In this document: positions 44,051 through 53,134 of the stretch, one piece after another
Position numbering within the stretch: position 1 is the stretch's first letter
Layout of the letters: the number at the start of each line of letters is the position of its first letter
DNA from: Streptomyces sp. TLI_171
GTDB taxonomy: Bacteria; Actinomycetota; Actinomycetes; Streptomycetales; Streptomycetaceae
Assembly (NCBI RefSeq): GCF_003610255.1
Contig: NZ_RAPS01000001.1
Location: forward strand, 5,855,001-5,919,000
Reading direction: 5' to 3'
Length of the DNA stretch: 64,000 bases
Made by a program: the position numbers and the translations under genes
Notes under the pieces: model-generated
Seen by the model: the letters and a program-made list of their open reading frames with translations, nothing else
What the model was told of the DNA's origin: nothing
Databases searched by the model: none

Positions 44051-44523
44051 GGAACTTCTCCTTCCTCGGGAGACGGGCGCGGCCACGGTTGGGACAGCCG
44101 CCCGCATCCGGGCATGGCGGAGCAGCGATCGGCTGAGTGATCGACCGTCGTACGTGAGTGCGCTTGCGGACGTCTCACCGTAGGCGGCGCTGCGGGCCTG
44201 TGTCGGCGTGTCCCGGCGGACACCACACGATCCGGTGAATCGCGTCAACTGGTCATATTTGCAACGCTGTTGCCGAATGGCACGGGCACTGTCCCACGCG
44301 CCACTGACAGCGGCGGCCCGGAGCGGCGGGGCGCCCGCCGCAGCCCCGCCCATGGCGGTCGGCAGCGGGGTTCGCCACAGCGCGGACAGGGATCCACCCC
44401 AGCGGGGCGTGCGGCTGGACAGGGGGGAACCCGGTCCGGGCGGTTGCCTCGGCGCGGTTCCCGCCGTCCTGGCTGAGCCAGGGCGGACCCGAGTCGCCGG
44501 CACTGCGAGCGGGGACATCGCGG
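44051..44523. other. 473-base gap in the minus-strand gene train
   Basis: No gene is supported. An AT-richer patch near 44235-44275 holds the dyad GCAAC-GCT-GTTGC (44261-44273) and a TTGACG on the minus strand, which may be a promoter for the NUDIX-kinase operon about 200 bases downstream. It is the largest break in the 37-61 kb gene train. Confidence 0.4.
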
Positions 44524-45108
44524 CTACCCGACCACGATCTGGTAGGTGTTGCGCTCGTGGTAGGAACTGCCGTACCCCACCCAGCAGTTGAAGCAGTTCG
44601 CGATGTTCAGGGCGGTGGTGCCGCGGTGCTGGGCCTTGAAGACCAGGTAGAGGTCGCCGCCGTCGCCGGCGGTCTCGATCCATCCGTGGGGCGGTACTTC
44701 GTCGGCTCCGACGAAGACGAGCACGTCCGGGGCGGGCAGCGGGGTCGTGGGCCGGTGGTCCATGCCGGGGGTCACGGCGAGGCGCCAGTGCAGCGAGAAC
44801 AGCTCGCCCGGGCGGACGTGGATTGTGCTGATGTTCTTGGAGAACACCGTCCCGTGGACCATGCGGCCGCGGGCCGGGGGCGCCGGGGCGGTCAGCAGCG
44901 GTAGCAGCGCCAGCGCCAGAACGAGCCGGCGCACGGCCCGCCGCCAGGACGGCCGGACCGTGCCCCGGCGGCTGGCCGGGGTACGGTCCGGCGCTGCGCC
45001 GAGTGGTGCTCTGAACGGGGCCGCCGGGAGGTACCGGGCCGCGGTGGCCAAGCTGTTCTCGCTCCGACCGGGCATGTTCTCGCCCGCGGCGGTGTTGGCG
45101 GCCGTCAC
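44524..45108 (-). CDS. Secreted/anchored small protein, inhibitor-I42-like
   Basis: A 194-residue ORF whose GTG overlaps the stop of the disrupted kinase gene (GTGA). After about 55 basic residues a hydrophobic helix (RRLVLALALLPLLTAPAPP) could export it. The remaining 110 residues are beta-rich (GELFSLHWRLAVTPG, then YLVFKAQHRGTTALNIANCF and TYQIVVG), a pattern reminiscent of chagasin-type (I42) protease inhibitors; that likeness is weak. The two Cys in NCFNC could form a disulfide. The true start may be a later codon. Confidence 0.6.
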   Translation of the reverse strand: MTAANTAAGENMPGRSENSLATAARYLPAAPFRAPLGAAPDRTPASRRGTVRPSWRRAVRRLVLALALLPLLTAPAPPARGRMVHGTVFSKNISTIHVRPGELFSLHWRLAVTPGMDHRPTTPLPAPDVLVFVGADEVPPHGWIETAGDGGDLYLVFKAQHRGTTALNIANCFNCWVGYGSSYHERNTYQIVVG

Positions 45109-45755
45109 GAGGCGCGCCGGGTCGTGTCAGCGGGCGTCGGCTCCTTGACGATGTAGAACGGCGCCCACCCCCAGGGGAGCGGCCGGCCTTGCAGGAGGGT
45201 CTCCAGCCGCAGTTCCGCCTCGGGACGGGCCTCGGGGCGGATCCGGTCGGCCCAGTCGAGGTAGAACAGGGCCGAGTTGATGCCGATGATCGGTACCAGC
45301 AGCTCGTACAGCCTCGGGTCGGCTGCGGCGATGTCGTAGCCGTACCCGCCCACCCAATCCTCGTGCTCCTGGGGGTCTTTGCCGAAGACGTCGCGGGCGA
45401 CGGCGCTGGCGGCTTGGTCCCAGGCGGGGTCGCCGAGGCCGAAGGTCTCCAGGTCGAGGAGCGCTGGGTGCCCGTCCTTGGGAAGGGCGGCGTTGGTGAC
45501 GGTGATGTCGTTGTGCGTCAGGCAGAGTTCGCACCGGGGGGCCTGGTGGTAGGCGTCGGCGGCGGTGGTGAGGAGGCGGCGCAGACCGGTACGACTGCTG
45601 TCGGAGACGGCGCTCGGGCGCAGTCGGTCCAGACGCGCGTACGCGCGGGCGACCTTGTCCACGTGGACGACGTCGACCCCGGCCAGTCGCGGGAGGAGGT
45701 GCAAGCGGCGCAAGAGAGCGCCGTGCTGGCGCTCGCTGGGGTGCTCCGGCCCTAG

Positions 45756-46747
45756 ACGAGTAGTTCCGAAGTGAGTCAGTGGTCGTAGGCGATGAGTGAT
45801 CGGGTGACGGGGTGGCCGGTGGCCCGGTTGTGCCAGATCGCGCAGGTCATCGCCAGCAGTCGCTGGCCGACGCGGGCGCCGACGCCTTCGATGGTGCGGC
45901 CGCCATGCTGTTCGAGTCCGAGTTGTCCCTTCAAGGTGTCGTTCACGGACTCGATCAGCTGGCGGACGGATTTCAGCAGCCCTTCGCCGGCGCGTGGGGT
46001 CCGGTTGCGGTAGGACGGCCGCAACAGCTGGGCCCCGAACTGTTCCAGGAAGCGGTCGAGTTCCGCGGAGACGTAGCCCTTGTCGGCGAGGATCAGCAGG
46101 CCGGGCCGCTCGCGCACGAGATCGGGTTCGGTCTCGACGAGTGCGGCCAGCACCTCGCGCTCGTCGACCTTCGGGCTGGCCAGGGCCCAGGTGACGGGCA
46201 GCCCTGCCGGGGTGCAGACCAGGTGCAGCTTCAGGCCCCAGAACCAGCGCGAGTGCGAGCGGCTGTAGCCGTAGCCGGCCCATCCGGCCAGTGCCGAGCG
46301 GCGGACGGTGTCGCGGGAGCGGCCGCACTCCACGGGTGTGGAGTCCGTGACCCAGACCGGGTCGGCCCATAGGTCGGTGGCCCGGGCCAGCTCGCGGACG
46401 GCCTGCTGGAGCAACGGGCGCGCGGCGCGTAGGCGCTTGTTGTAGCCGGGGCGTTCGGGCAGGTGGGGGAACATGCCGCGCAGGTGGGCTCGGGCGAAGC
46501 GGATCCAGCGGGCTTCGGAGTGGAAGCCGAGCAGGGCCTGGGCGACGGCCAGGCAGACCAGCTCGGAGTCCGTCAGTCGCGGCGGGCGCCCCAGCCATCG
46601 CGTTCGGGGCAGATGATCATCGATCTGCACGTAGAGTGCCGTCAGGAGGGTGTCCAGCTCTTCGGTCGTCACAACCCGAATGCTGGACACCCTCCCTCCA
46701 CGTCCGAAGCAGAACCAGGAAACCCAACCGACTTCGGAACTACTCGT
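45756..46747 (-). mobile_element. IS982-type insertion sequence, complete (992 bp)
   Basis: The ends are perfect 17-base inverted repeats, ACGAGTAGTTCCGAAGT (45756-45772) and its complement (46731-46747). A 4-base target duplication CTAG flanks it (45752-45755 and 46748-46751). One transposase gene fills it. The intact ends and duplication argue for a recent insertion. Confidence 0.92.
45776..46690 (-). CDS. IS982-family-like transposase
   Basis: A 304-residue DDE transposase. LDTLLTALYVQIDD and LTDSELVCLAVAQALLGFHSEARW at the N-terminus, then VTDSTPVECGRS (first Asp), ILADKGY (second Asp) and LIESVNDTLKGQLGLE (Glu) match the streptomycete IS982 group. The length is normal and the frame is uninterrupted, so the element may be active. 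Confidence 0.9.
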   Translation of the reverse strand: MSSIRVVTTEELDTLLTALYVQIDDHLPRTRWLGRPPRLTDSELVCLAVAQALLGFHSEARWIRFARAHLRGMFPHLPERPGYNKRLRAARPLLQQAVRELARATDLWADPVWVTDSTPVECGRSRDTVRRSALAGWAGYGYSRSHSRWFWGLKLHLVCTPAGLPVTWALASPKVDEREVLAALVETEPDLVRERPGLLILADKGYVSAELDRFLEQFGAQLLRPSYRNRTPRAGEGLLKSVRQLIESVNDTLKGQLGLEQHGGRTIEGVGARVGQRLLAMTCAIWHNRATGHPVTRSLIAYDH

Positions 46748-47071
46748 CTAGGTCCTCGGTGAAGTCGACCAGGTGGCCGTGGGCCACGCTGATGCGTCCG
46801 ACCGGAGCGGCGGTGGGGAAGCTGGCGGCCAGCAGGGCATCCGCTGTACGGGCCTGGCGCACCACGTCGGAGTAGTGGGTGGAGCGGCTGTGGACCTTGC
46901 CGACCACGCCGCTGTTGGGCAGGCGGAAGACCCAGTTCCTGGCGTCGTGCAGCAACTCGGCGCCGTCCGGGTCGAACCCCTGGTCCAGGGCCGCGTCGGT
47001 GAGCGCCTGCCGGGCGGTGTCGGCAGGGTCCGGCGCCTCGGCCGTGAGCAGGAGACTGGGCAAGGAACTGG

Positions 47072-47701
47072 TCATCGAGGTCCTTCATGTGCTGGGTGGA
47101 GAAGGTGGTCCCGGCCGGTGTCCGAGGGCAGGCTGTCGACCTCTACCGAAGACGGTGGCGGTTGCCGGCGCGGTACCCGGGGCAGGGCGATCGCGCCGTT
47201 GACGGCTGCGGCGACGACGCCGTCGAACGTGCTGGAGACGCCGAGCTTTCGGTGGAGCCGCCGGAGGCGGTGCGCGTGTGCGTCGAGGGTGCGGCCGAGG
47301 TGGCGTGCGGCCTGGCAGCGGTCCAGGCCCGACGCGGCCAGCAGCAGGGCGCAGGTCTCCTGGTTGGTCAGGGCGGGTGGCTGCGGCCACCACGGGGCGA
47401 CGTCCTCGGGTGGGACGATGCGGTGCGCCAGCCCGACCAACGCGGCCGTCAACGGGGTGCGCGTGCCGAGGCGGCCGTAGATCCGTCTCATCCGCCACCG
47501 CAGGGAGTCGGGCGCGATCCCCAGCTGCCGGCAGGTCAGCCGGCGCGGAGAGCCGCTGGCGAAGAGGCGGAAGGTGTCGACGTACAGCGTCGACCAGCCG
47601 GTCGGTTCCGGCGCGGCGGCGACGGCCGCCTCGAACCGCTCCGCTGCCAGTGCCATCGCCGCCTCGACCTGCCGCACGGAAGCGGCTTCGTCGTCCGTCA
47701 C
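47072..47701 (-). CDS. LuxR-like HTH regulator/DNA-binding protein
   Basis: A 209-residue protein whose C-terminal half holds a LuxR-type HTH (LTNQETCALLLAASGLDRCQAARHLGRTLDAHAHRLRRLHRKLGV in outline). A possible second HTH (LTCRQLGIAPDSLRWRMRRIYGRLG) sits near residue 70. The GTG overlaps the TPR gene's stop (GTGA), and its own stop overlaps the kinase start. It may regulate the gene train it sits in. Confidence 0.72.
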   Translation of the reverse strand: MTDDEAASVRQVEAAMALAAERFEAAVAAAPEPTGWSTLYVDTFRLFASGSPRRLTCRQLGIAPDSLRWRMRRIYGRLGTRTPLTAALVGLAHRIVPPEDVAPWWPQPPALTNQETCALLLAASGLDRCQAARHLGRTLDAHAHRLRRLHRKLGVSSTFDGVVAAAVNGAIALPRVPRRQPPPSSVEVDSLPSDTGRDHLLHPAHEGPR

Positions 47702-48951
47702 CGGTCCTCGGCTCCGTTCAGCCGCTGGGCCAGGCGCCGGGCGTCCGCCGGGCGTCCGAGCGCCTGGTACACGGCGTGCGAGGCGTTGAACCAGATCGCG
47801 GCGCCGACCTCGTCCCGGGCGCGCCGGTATGCCTTTCCGTGCAGTTCCATCGCCCACGCGGTCCAGTGGTGCGCTCCGGCTCCCGAGAACTCGTGCAGCG
47901 CTTGGGAGATGCGGGCGGTGGCCTCGGGTCGGCCGCCGGCCACCGAGTGGGCTTCGCCGAGGTAGCCCAGGGCACGCCCGGTGGTCACCGGGTCGAGCTT
48001 TGGAAGGGTGCGCAGGAGCTGCAGGGCTTCTTCCAGCAGCTCGATGGCGGCGGCGGGGTCGTCCAGTTCGGTGCGGGCGGAGCCCAGGAGGAGCAGGTCG
48101 AGGACCAGGTCCTCGGTGCGGCCGAGGGGGCGCAGCAGTTTCCGGGCCTCCTCCAGGTAGGTTGTGGCGGCGGACCACCGGCCGGCGGCGTGGTGGCAGG
48201 CGCCGATACCGTGGGTGTGCCGGGCGACGCTGGCCGCATCGCCACCGGCGGTGGCGAGGGCGAGGGCCTGTTGCAGGTGGGTGATCGCCAGGTCGTAGTG
48301 GCCCCTGTCGAGGTAGTCCGCGGCCAAGACCTGGAGCATGGCGTGCTCGGCGGCCTGGTCCTGGCACTCCTTGGCCGCCGACAAGCCCAGCGTGTGGACG
48401 GAGACGTACAGGTCGCGTTCACGGGACAGGTACTCGTGCCCGGTGAGGGCGGTGACGAGGGCGAGGGCGGCAGCCGCCTCGCGGGCTTCCAGGGCGGTGA
48501 CGAGCACGACGGGCAGGTAAGCGATCGTCGCCTCCATCCAGGCGTGGGCGTCCTGGGCTGAGGTCAGCTGCCGGGCCTGGCAGGGCTGGTGGCGAGTTCG
48601 TCCTCCGCGCGGCCGGTGGCCGGGGCTGAGCAGGCGGGCGGCCTGCTCGACGGTGTCGAGCTGGGCGTCTAGGTAGCGCCCGAGGACCTGGGCGCCGTTC
48701 TTCGGCGGGGTGAGGCCGCGGGCCTCGGCGGCGGCGGCGCGCTCCAGGGTGTGCAGGGTGCTCCTGCCGGGGACGGTGGTCAGCAGTCCCCGGGCGGTGA
48801 GGGAGCGCACCAGGGTCTCGGCCAGGTGGGCCGGGGTGCGGGTCGCTGCGACGGCGTTGGGCATGTCGAAGAAGGCCGGCAGATGGGCGAGGGCGGCCAG
48901 CAGGGTCCGCTCGTCGTCGCTCAAGCCGTCGGTCACAGGGTGGGCGGTCAA
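47698..48951 (-). CDS. TPR-repeat protein
   Basis: A 417-residue all-helical protein with several TPR-like units from about residue 160 on (for example DYLDRGHYDLAITHLQQAL, then HAAGRWSAATTYLEEARKL and PAAAIELLEEALQLL). It resembles the C-terminal part of AfsR/SARP-type regulators but has no ATPase or DNA-binding domain. TTG 48951 is chosen because GGAG lies 6-9 bases before it. It is coupled to the LuxR-like gene, so it may modulate that regulator. Confidence 0.72.
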   Translation of the reverse strand: MTAHPVTDGLSDDERTLLAALAHLPAFFDMPNAVAATRTPAHLAETLVRSLTARGLLTTVPGRSTLHTLERAAAAEARGLTPPKNGAQVLGRYLDAQLDTVEQAARLLSPGHRPRGGRTRHQPCQARQLTSAQDAHAWMEATIAYLPVVLVTALEAREAAAALALVTALTGHEYLSRERDLYVSVHTLGLSAAKECQDQAAEHAMLQVLAADYLDRGHYDLAITHLQQALALATAGGDAASVARHTHGIGACHHAAGRWSAATTYLEEARKLLRPLGRTEDLVLDLLLLGSARTELDDPAAAIELLEEALQLLRTLPKLDPVTTGRALGYLGEAHSVAGGRPEATARISQALHEFSGAGAHHWTAWAMELHGKAYRRARDEVGAAIWFNASHAVYQALGRPADARRLAQRLNGAEDR

Positions 48952-49090
48952 CGGGGGCTCCGTGGATCGGTGGCGTTCGAAGAGGTGCGGGGCCGCCCCC
49001 GCTCGACGGTAGGGGCGGCCGCCGCGTTGCCGGGTTCGGGTTCCGCCGGACCCGGCCTGGGGACGTTTGTGCGGACAGCTCGGCGGGGTG

Positions 49091-50017
49091 TCAGTGGCGG
49101 ACGGCGTTCACCTCGCGGTTCAGCACCTCCCGCAGGGCGTCGAGGTTCCAGGAGGTGGTCGTGACGAGGTGGTCGGACAGGGCCCGGGTGGCAGGCTCAT
49201 CGACGGTCTCGGCCCCGAGGAAGGCGGACAGGCACTCGCCTGTGCCGTAAGTGCGGTCGATGGGGCTCAGGCCGGCGGGCGGGCAGTCCGCCTTGGGCAC
49301 CCGCTGGCGGTCCTTGTTCGGGCCGTGCTGGGTGGTGGGGAGGTAGGCGCATCGCTGGCCGAGTTCACTGTCCGCGTAGCGTCCCAGGTCGATCATGCCG
49401 CCGTAGCGCAGGATCCGGTCGCAGCGGTCGTCGGGCCGCCACACCCCGTCCTGGCCGAGCACCGAGCGGTTCTGCGCCCACGCCCGGTCGGCGACGTTGT
49501 CCAGCGTGAGCGGCGCGCGGCCCTGCGACCAGTCGTTCCAGTCACCGCTGGCGAAGCCGACCCGCAGGTCCTTGAAGAGTTCCGACAGCTCGCGCGCCTG
49601 GGCCTCCCGGGCGTTGGGGTCGGAGTATTTGGCGTGCACGGAGGCCACGATCAGCTTGCGCCGGCTGAGGTCCCCGGTGACGGAATCGCGCATGTAGAGC
49701 TTCGCGGTGGCGGGGCGGTGCCGGATCATGGTCGGCACCGGGATCCACTCCGGGTCCGGGGCGAACAGCTCGGCGTCGTAGAAGAGGGCGTTGCGGCTGC
49801 CCGGCCGCCGGTTCTCGGGCGCCGGGACGTAGACGAGCCCGAGGCGCTCGGCCACCTCCTCACCCTGCCCTTCCTGGAGTTCCTGGAGGGTGAGCAAGCG
49901 GGCGCGCACGCCGCTGGTCTGCTCGCGCTGCTGCACCCAGTCCACGAACTCGCGCAGGTGACGGCCGTGTTGGAGGTTGGCGTTGACGTGTTCGAGGACG
50001 GATTGGGCGGTAGCCAT
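49091..50017 (-). CDS. Endonuclease/exonuclease/phosphatase-family protein
   Basis: A 308-residue EEP-fold protein. The metal-site Asn/Glu are in VNANLQHGR and LLTLQELQEG, VASVHAKYSDP supplies the central His, GDWND gives the Asp/Asn pair, and DRILRYGG and LSDHLVTTT supply the last Asp/His. ATG 50017 has GAAGGA 5 bases before it. The family includes DNases, sphingomyelinases and inositol or sugar phosphatases, so a small-molecule phosphatase is as likely as a nuclease. Confidence 0.83.
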   Translation of the reverse strand: MATAQSVLEHVNANLQHGRHLREFVDWVQQREQTSGVRARLLTLQELQEGQGEEVAERLGLVYVPAPENRRPGSRNALFYDAELFAPDPEWIPVPTMIRHRPATAKLYMRDSVTGDLSRRKLIVASVHAKYSDPNAREAQARELSELFKDLRVGFASGDWNDWSQGRAPLTLDNVADRAWAQNRSVLGQDGVWRPDDRCDRILRYGGMIDLGRYADSELGQRCAYLPTTQHGPNKDRQRVPKADCPPAGLSPIDRTYGTGECLSAFLGAETVDEPATRALSDHLVTTTSWNLDALREVLNREVNAVRH

Positions 50018-50051
50018 GTGAATCCTTCGCGGTGGTGATCGGGACGGCCGG

Positions 50052-51176
50052 TTACCCGGCGGCCAGGGTGGCGGTGGCGAGGCGGATCGCTTCGGCCAGG
50101 CGGGAGCCGGTCCTGGCCGGCACCGGCTTGGCGCCGAGGCCCGCGGCGTCGGCGATGCGGGTGAGCGCGGCCCGGTCCTCCCCGTCCAGGTGCTGGGCGA
50201 GGCGGTGTTCGAGGAGGGCGGCGGCGCTGTAGCCGTCGCGGGAGGAACGGGCCCAGTCGGCGACGTAGCGGTGCAGGCCGTCGGCCGGTCTGCCCGCCGC
50301 CGCGGCCACGTCGACAAGGGCGAGCCACAACTCGGTGTCCCACAACGGGTCGTGGCAGCGGGGCTCGATGGCGTCGTGGGCGCTGAACATCGCGTCCAGC
50401 AGCACGAGCACCTGGTCGCTGCTGGTGTCCTGGCCGATCAGCGCGCACAGGACGCGCAGCAGGGCCGCGACGACGCGCTCCCACGGGGCGAGGAGCCGGG
50501 TGCCGTCGATCAGGGACCGGGCCAGGTCGGTGCGGCCCTCGGCGGCCATGGCGACGATGGCGATCTGACGGGCATCGAGCAGGCCGGACTGCGGGCTTGC
50601 CCCGCGGGCGGTCTTGGTGTGGAAGTGGGCCTGCGCCCAGCGGCCCTCAAGGGCCAGGGCGCGGGCGCCGTGCTCGGCCTGGACGGCGGCCCACCAGCCG
50701 CCGACGTCCTCGCGGTCGTCGTCGGCGGCGGTGAGCTGGGCCAGCGGCAGCGGCCCGTGGGGCAGGGCCGCGGCGTCGTCCTCGGCCAGGGCCCGGGTGA
50801 TCTCGGAGAGCAGGACCAGGGCGTCCTCGGCCCGGCCGGCGCGCACCAGCAGGGCGGCGGCCGTTCCCTGCGGCGCCAGCGCCCGCCGGGCCGCTTCCGC
50901 GGTCAGCGGCCGGCGCGCGGTGCACAGCCGGGTGTGTGCCGCGCTCAGCTCGATGGCCTCCGGCAGGCGGCCGAGGTCGGCCAGTAGCACGGCGGCCTGC
51001 TGGAGAACGTTGCCGGCGCTGACCGTGCTTCTCTTGCTGGAGGCGCGGCGGGCGCGGGTGAGCAGATCGGTGACTCGCTGGTGCAGCGGCGGCGCGGTCC
51101 ACCTGGTCCGCGGGGTCAGCGGGAGGCGGGCGAGCACGTCGGCCACCGGTCCGTCCGGCACGAACGGCGTGCTCAC
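50052..51176 (-). CDS. Helical-repeat protein of unknown function
   Basis: A 374-residue, Ala/Leu-rich, all-helical protein with weak TPR-like periodicity (LLADLGRLPEAIELSAAHTRL, then LVRAGRAEDALVLLSEITRAL). GTG 51176 overlaps the GH15 gene's stop as GTGA. No catalytic motif is seen. It may be a scaffold or regulatory partner in the same pathway. Confidence 0.65.
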   Translation of the reverse strand: MSTPFVPDGPVADVLARLPLTPRTRWTAPPLHQRVTDLLTRARRASSKRSTVSAGNVLQQAAVLLADLGRLPEAIELSAAHTRLCTARRPLTAEAARRALAPQGTAAALLVRAGRAEDALVLLSEITRALAEDDAAALPHGPLPLAQLTAADDDREDVGGWWAAVQAEHGARALALEGRWAQAHFHTKTARGASPQSGLLDARQIAIVAMAAEGRTDLARSLIDGTRLLAPWERVVAALLRVLCALIGQDTSSDQVLVLLDAMFSAHDAIEPRCHDPLWDTELWLALVDVAAAAGRPADGLHRYVADWARSSRDGYSAAALLEHRLAQHLDGEDRAALTRIADAAGLGAKPVPARTGSRLAEAIRLATATLAAG

Positions 51177-53089
51177 GACGCGGCCTGCGCGAGGGCCAGC
51201 TCCCGCGGGGCGGTGCTGTGCTGGGCGGCCTGGAGGTCCAACAGGGCGGCGAGCAGTGCCTCGTGGCTCATGCCCTGCGGGAAGTTGCCCTGGTGGCGCC
51301 GGTCGAGGGAGTCGGCCTGCTCGGGCAGCAGGCCCAGGTCGGTGCGGATGCCCAGCAACACCTCGATGCTCTCGCGGGCCCCTTCGGTATCGCCGGTCAG
51401 GGCGCGGGCGGAGGCCAGCCAGGCGGTGCACGGGAGGAAGGTGCCCTCGTGGCCGGGCAGTCCGTCGATGTTGGCCGCGTTCTCGTGGGTGGGGTAGCGC
51501 TCGACGAGGCCGAAGGGGCCCGCGCCGAGTTCACGGGCGACGGCTTCGACGGTGCCGGTGGCGAGCGGGTCAGCGGGGTCGAGGAGGCCGGTGGTGAGCG
51601 CGTGCAGGACGGAGGCGTCCAGGTCGGTGCCGCCGCAGACCTGGGTGAGGGTGCTCCGCCGCGGGTCGGCCCCGGCCTCCCGGACGGTGATCCGCACGTA
51701 CACCGCCAGGACCTCCAGGCGCTGCGCGGTGGCCAGGTGGGCGCCGTAGCGGCGCAGCAGCTTCACCGCGCGGTCCAGGGCGACCCAGCACCAGATCCGG
51801 GAGGAGGTGTAGTGCTGCGGGGTGCCGCGGCTCTCCCACATCCCGCAGTCGCGCAGGTGCCACGTCTGCTCGACCTGGAGGGCGAGCCGGAGCGCGTACT
51901 CGACCACATCGGGGCCACCGGGCAGGCCGTGCAGCTCCATCTCCCAGAGGGTGTCGAGGAGTTCGCCGGGGACGTCGAGCTGGAGCTGGCCGTCGGCGCC
52001 GTTGCCGACGCGCACGGGGCGGGCGACGCCGAGGTGGCCGGGCAGGTGGTCCAGAGTCCGCTCCGCGGTGTCGGTTGACCCGTCGAGCCGGTAGAGCGGG
52101 CGCAGGGCGGCCGGGTCGGTGTGGGTGAGGATCCACTCGCGCCAGGCCAGGGCCTCCTCGACGAACCCGTAGTCCAGGAAGGCGCGGACGTACCAGGCGG
52201 TGTCGCGCGGCCAGAAGAACCGGTAGTCCCAGGTCCTCCACTCCTGCTCTTCGTCCGGCGCGGCGGTGCCGGGCAGGCCGCGCAGGAGGCGTTCGGGCAG
52301 GCTGGTGGTGGGGGCGGCGACGAACGCCCCGGTGGCGAGGTCCTGCATGGCCTTGAGCGTGACCAGGGAGCGCAGCGCGGCGTCCCGGTAGGGGCCGGTG
52401 TAGGTACAGGCGCTCGCCCACTCCTCCCACCAGGCCAGCGTGGCGTCCAGTTCGAGGCCGGTCGGCGGAGTCGGCACCGGGTCGCCGGCGGCGCACCAGG
52501 TCAGCGCGAACACCCGCTGCTGGCCGGCTTCGAGGGCCTCCTCGGCGTAGTGGCGGCCGTAGAGGTTGAAGTGGAAGGCGCCGTCGAGCCAGTAGGTGTC
52601 GGCCCCGTCGGCGAACTGGATCCGCGGGGTGCCGTAGGCGACGGGGCGAAGCACGGGGGTGTTCGCGCCGTAGCCGGGCCGCACCGCGATCTCGGAGGCG
52701 ACGGTGACGCTGCCCTCGGTGCACGCGGCGATCCGCATCAGCTGCGCGGGCGCGTAGCCGGTGGCGTCGGGCGCGACCAGGAAGTCGGTGACGGTGAGCG
52801 TGCCGGTGAGGGTGTGCCAGGTCTGCTCCAGCACCGTGCTGGAGCCCACGTAGCGCCGCGAGTCGGCGCTCGGCGGCGCGGTGTCGATCACGGCGGGCCC
52901 CACCCGCCAGAAGCCGTGCTTCTCGGGGGCGTCGCTGAGCAGGGAGGTGAACACCGCGGGCGAGTCGAAACCGGGCATGCACAGCCAGTCGACCGTGCCG
53001 TCGGGAGCGGCCAGGGCGGCGGTGCGGCAGTTGCCGAGGAGGGCGTGGTCCTCGATGCGGGCCGGGGCCGCGGAGGTGCGGGTGGTCAT
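51173..53089 (-). CDS. Glycoside hydrolase family 15 protein (glucoamylase/trehalase-like)
   Basis: A 638-residue GH15 enzyme. The N-terminal beta domain starts with RIEDHALLGNCRTAALAAPDGTVDWLC, the usual bacterial GH15 opening. The (alpha/alpha)6 barrel contains TWDYRFFWPRDTAWYVRAFL and the catalytic Glu region HEGTFLPCTAWLASARAL. There is no signal peptide, so it acts in the cytoplasm on glucan, trehalose or a glycosylated intermediate. It is coupled to the downstream helical-protein gene. Confidence 0.88.
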   Translation of the reverse strand: MTTRTSAAPARIEDHALLGNCRTAALAAPDGTVDWLCMPGFDSPAVFTSLLSDAPEKHGFWRVGPAVIDTAPPSADSRRYVGSSTVLEQTWHTLTGTLTVTDFLVAPDATGYAPAQLMRIAACTEGSVTVASEIAVRPGYGANTPVLRPVAYGTPRIQFADGADTYWLDGAFHFNLYGRHYAEEALEAGQQRVFALTWCAAGDPVPTPPTGLELDATLAWWEEWASACTYTGPYRDAALRSLVTLKAMQDLATGAFVAAPTTSLPERLLRGLPGTAAPDEEQEWRTWDYRFFWPRDTAWYVRAFLDYGFVEEALAWREWILTHTDPAALRPLYRLDGSTDTAERTLDHLPGHLGVARPVRVGNGADGQLQLDVPGELLDTLWEMELHGLPGGPDVVEYALRLALQVEQTWHLRDCGMWESRGTPQHYTSSRIWCWVALDRAVKLLRRYGAHLATAQRLEVLAVYVRITVREAGADPRRSTLTQVCGGTDLDASVLHALTTGLLDPADPLATGTVEAVARELGAGPFGLVERYPTHENAANIDGLPGHEGTFLPCTAWLASARALTGDTEGARESIEVLLGIRTDLGLLPEQADSLDRRHQGNFPQGMSHEALLAALLDLQAAQHSTAPRELALAQAAS

Positions 53090-53134
53090 GGAGGAGGTCC
53101 TGTACTTGGGCGGGAGTTGCTGTCGGGGGGCCGG

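Larger units (their letters stand above)
45105..47075 (-). pseudogene. APH-type phosphotransferase interrupted by an insertion sequence
   Basis: The N-terminal piece (47075 to 46748) begins with ATG overlapping the upstream stop and contains DARNWVFRLPNSGVVGKVH, the nucleotide-binding start of APH kinases. The C-terminal piece (45755 to 45105) has THNDITVTNAALP and LLDLETFGLGDPAWDQA, the catalytic and metal-binding loops. Removing the IS with one CTAG copy rejoins them in frame (GAC CTA GGG CCG) as a 324-residue protein of normal length. The insertion therefore disrupted a previously intact kinase. The substrate is unknown; many APH-fold enzymes phosphorylate small metabolites rather than antibiotics. 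Confidence 0.88.

Noticed and set aside
45105..46598. 497-residue frame running from the kinase remnant through the IS
   Set aside because: It is the disrupted kinase C-terminus joined by chance to an out-of-frame reading of the transposase; the IS ends prove the boundary.
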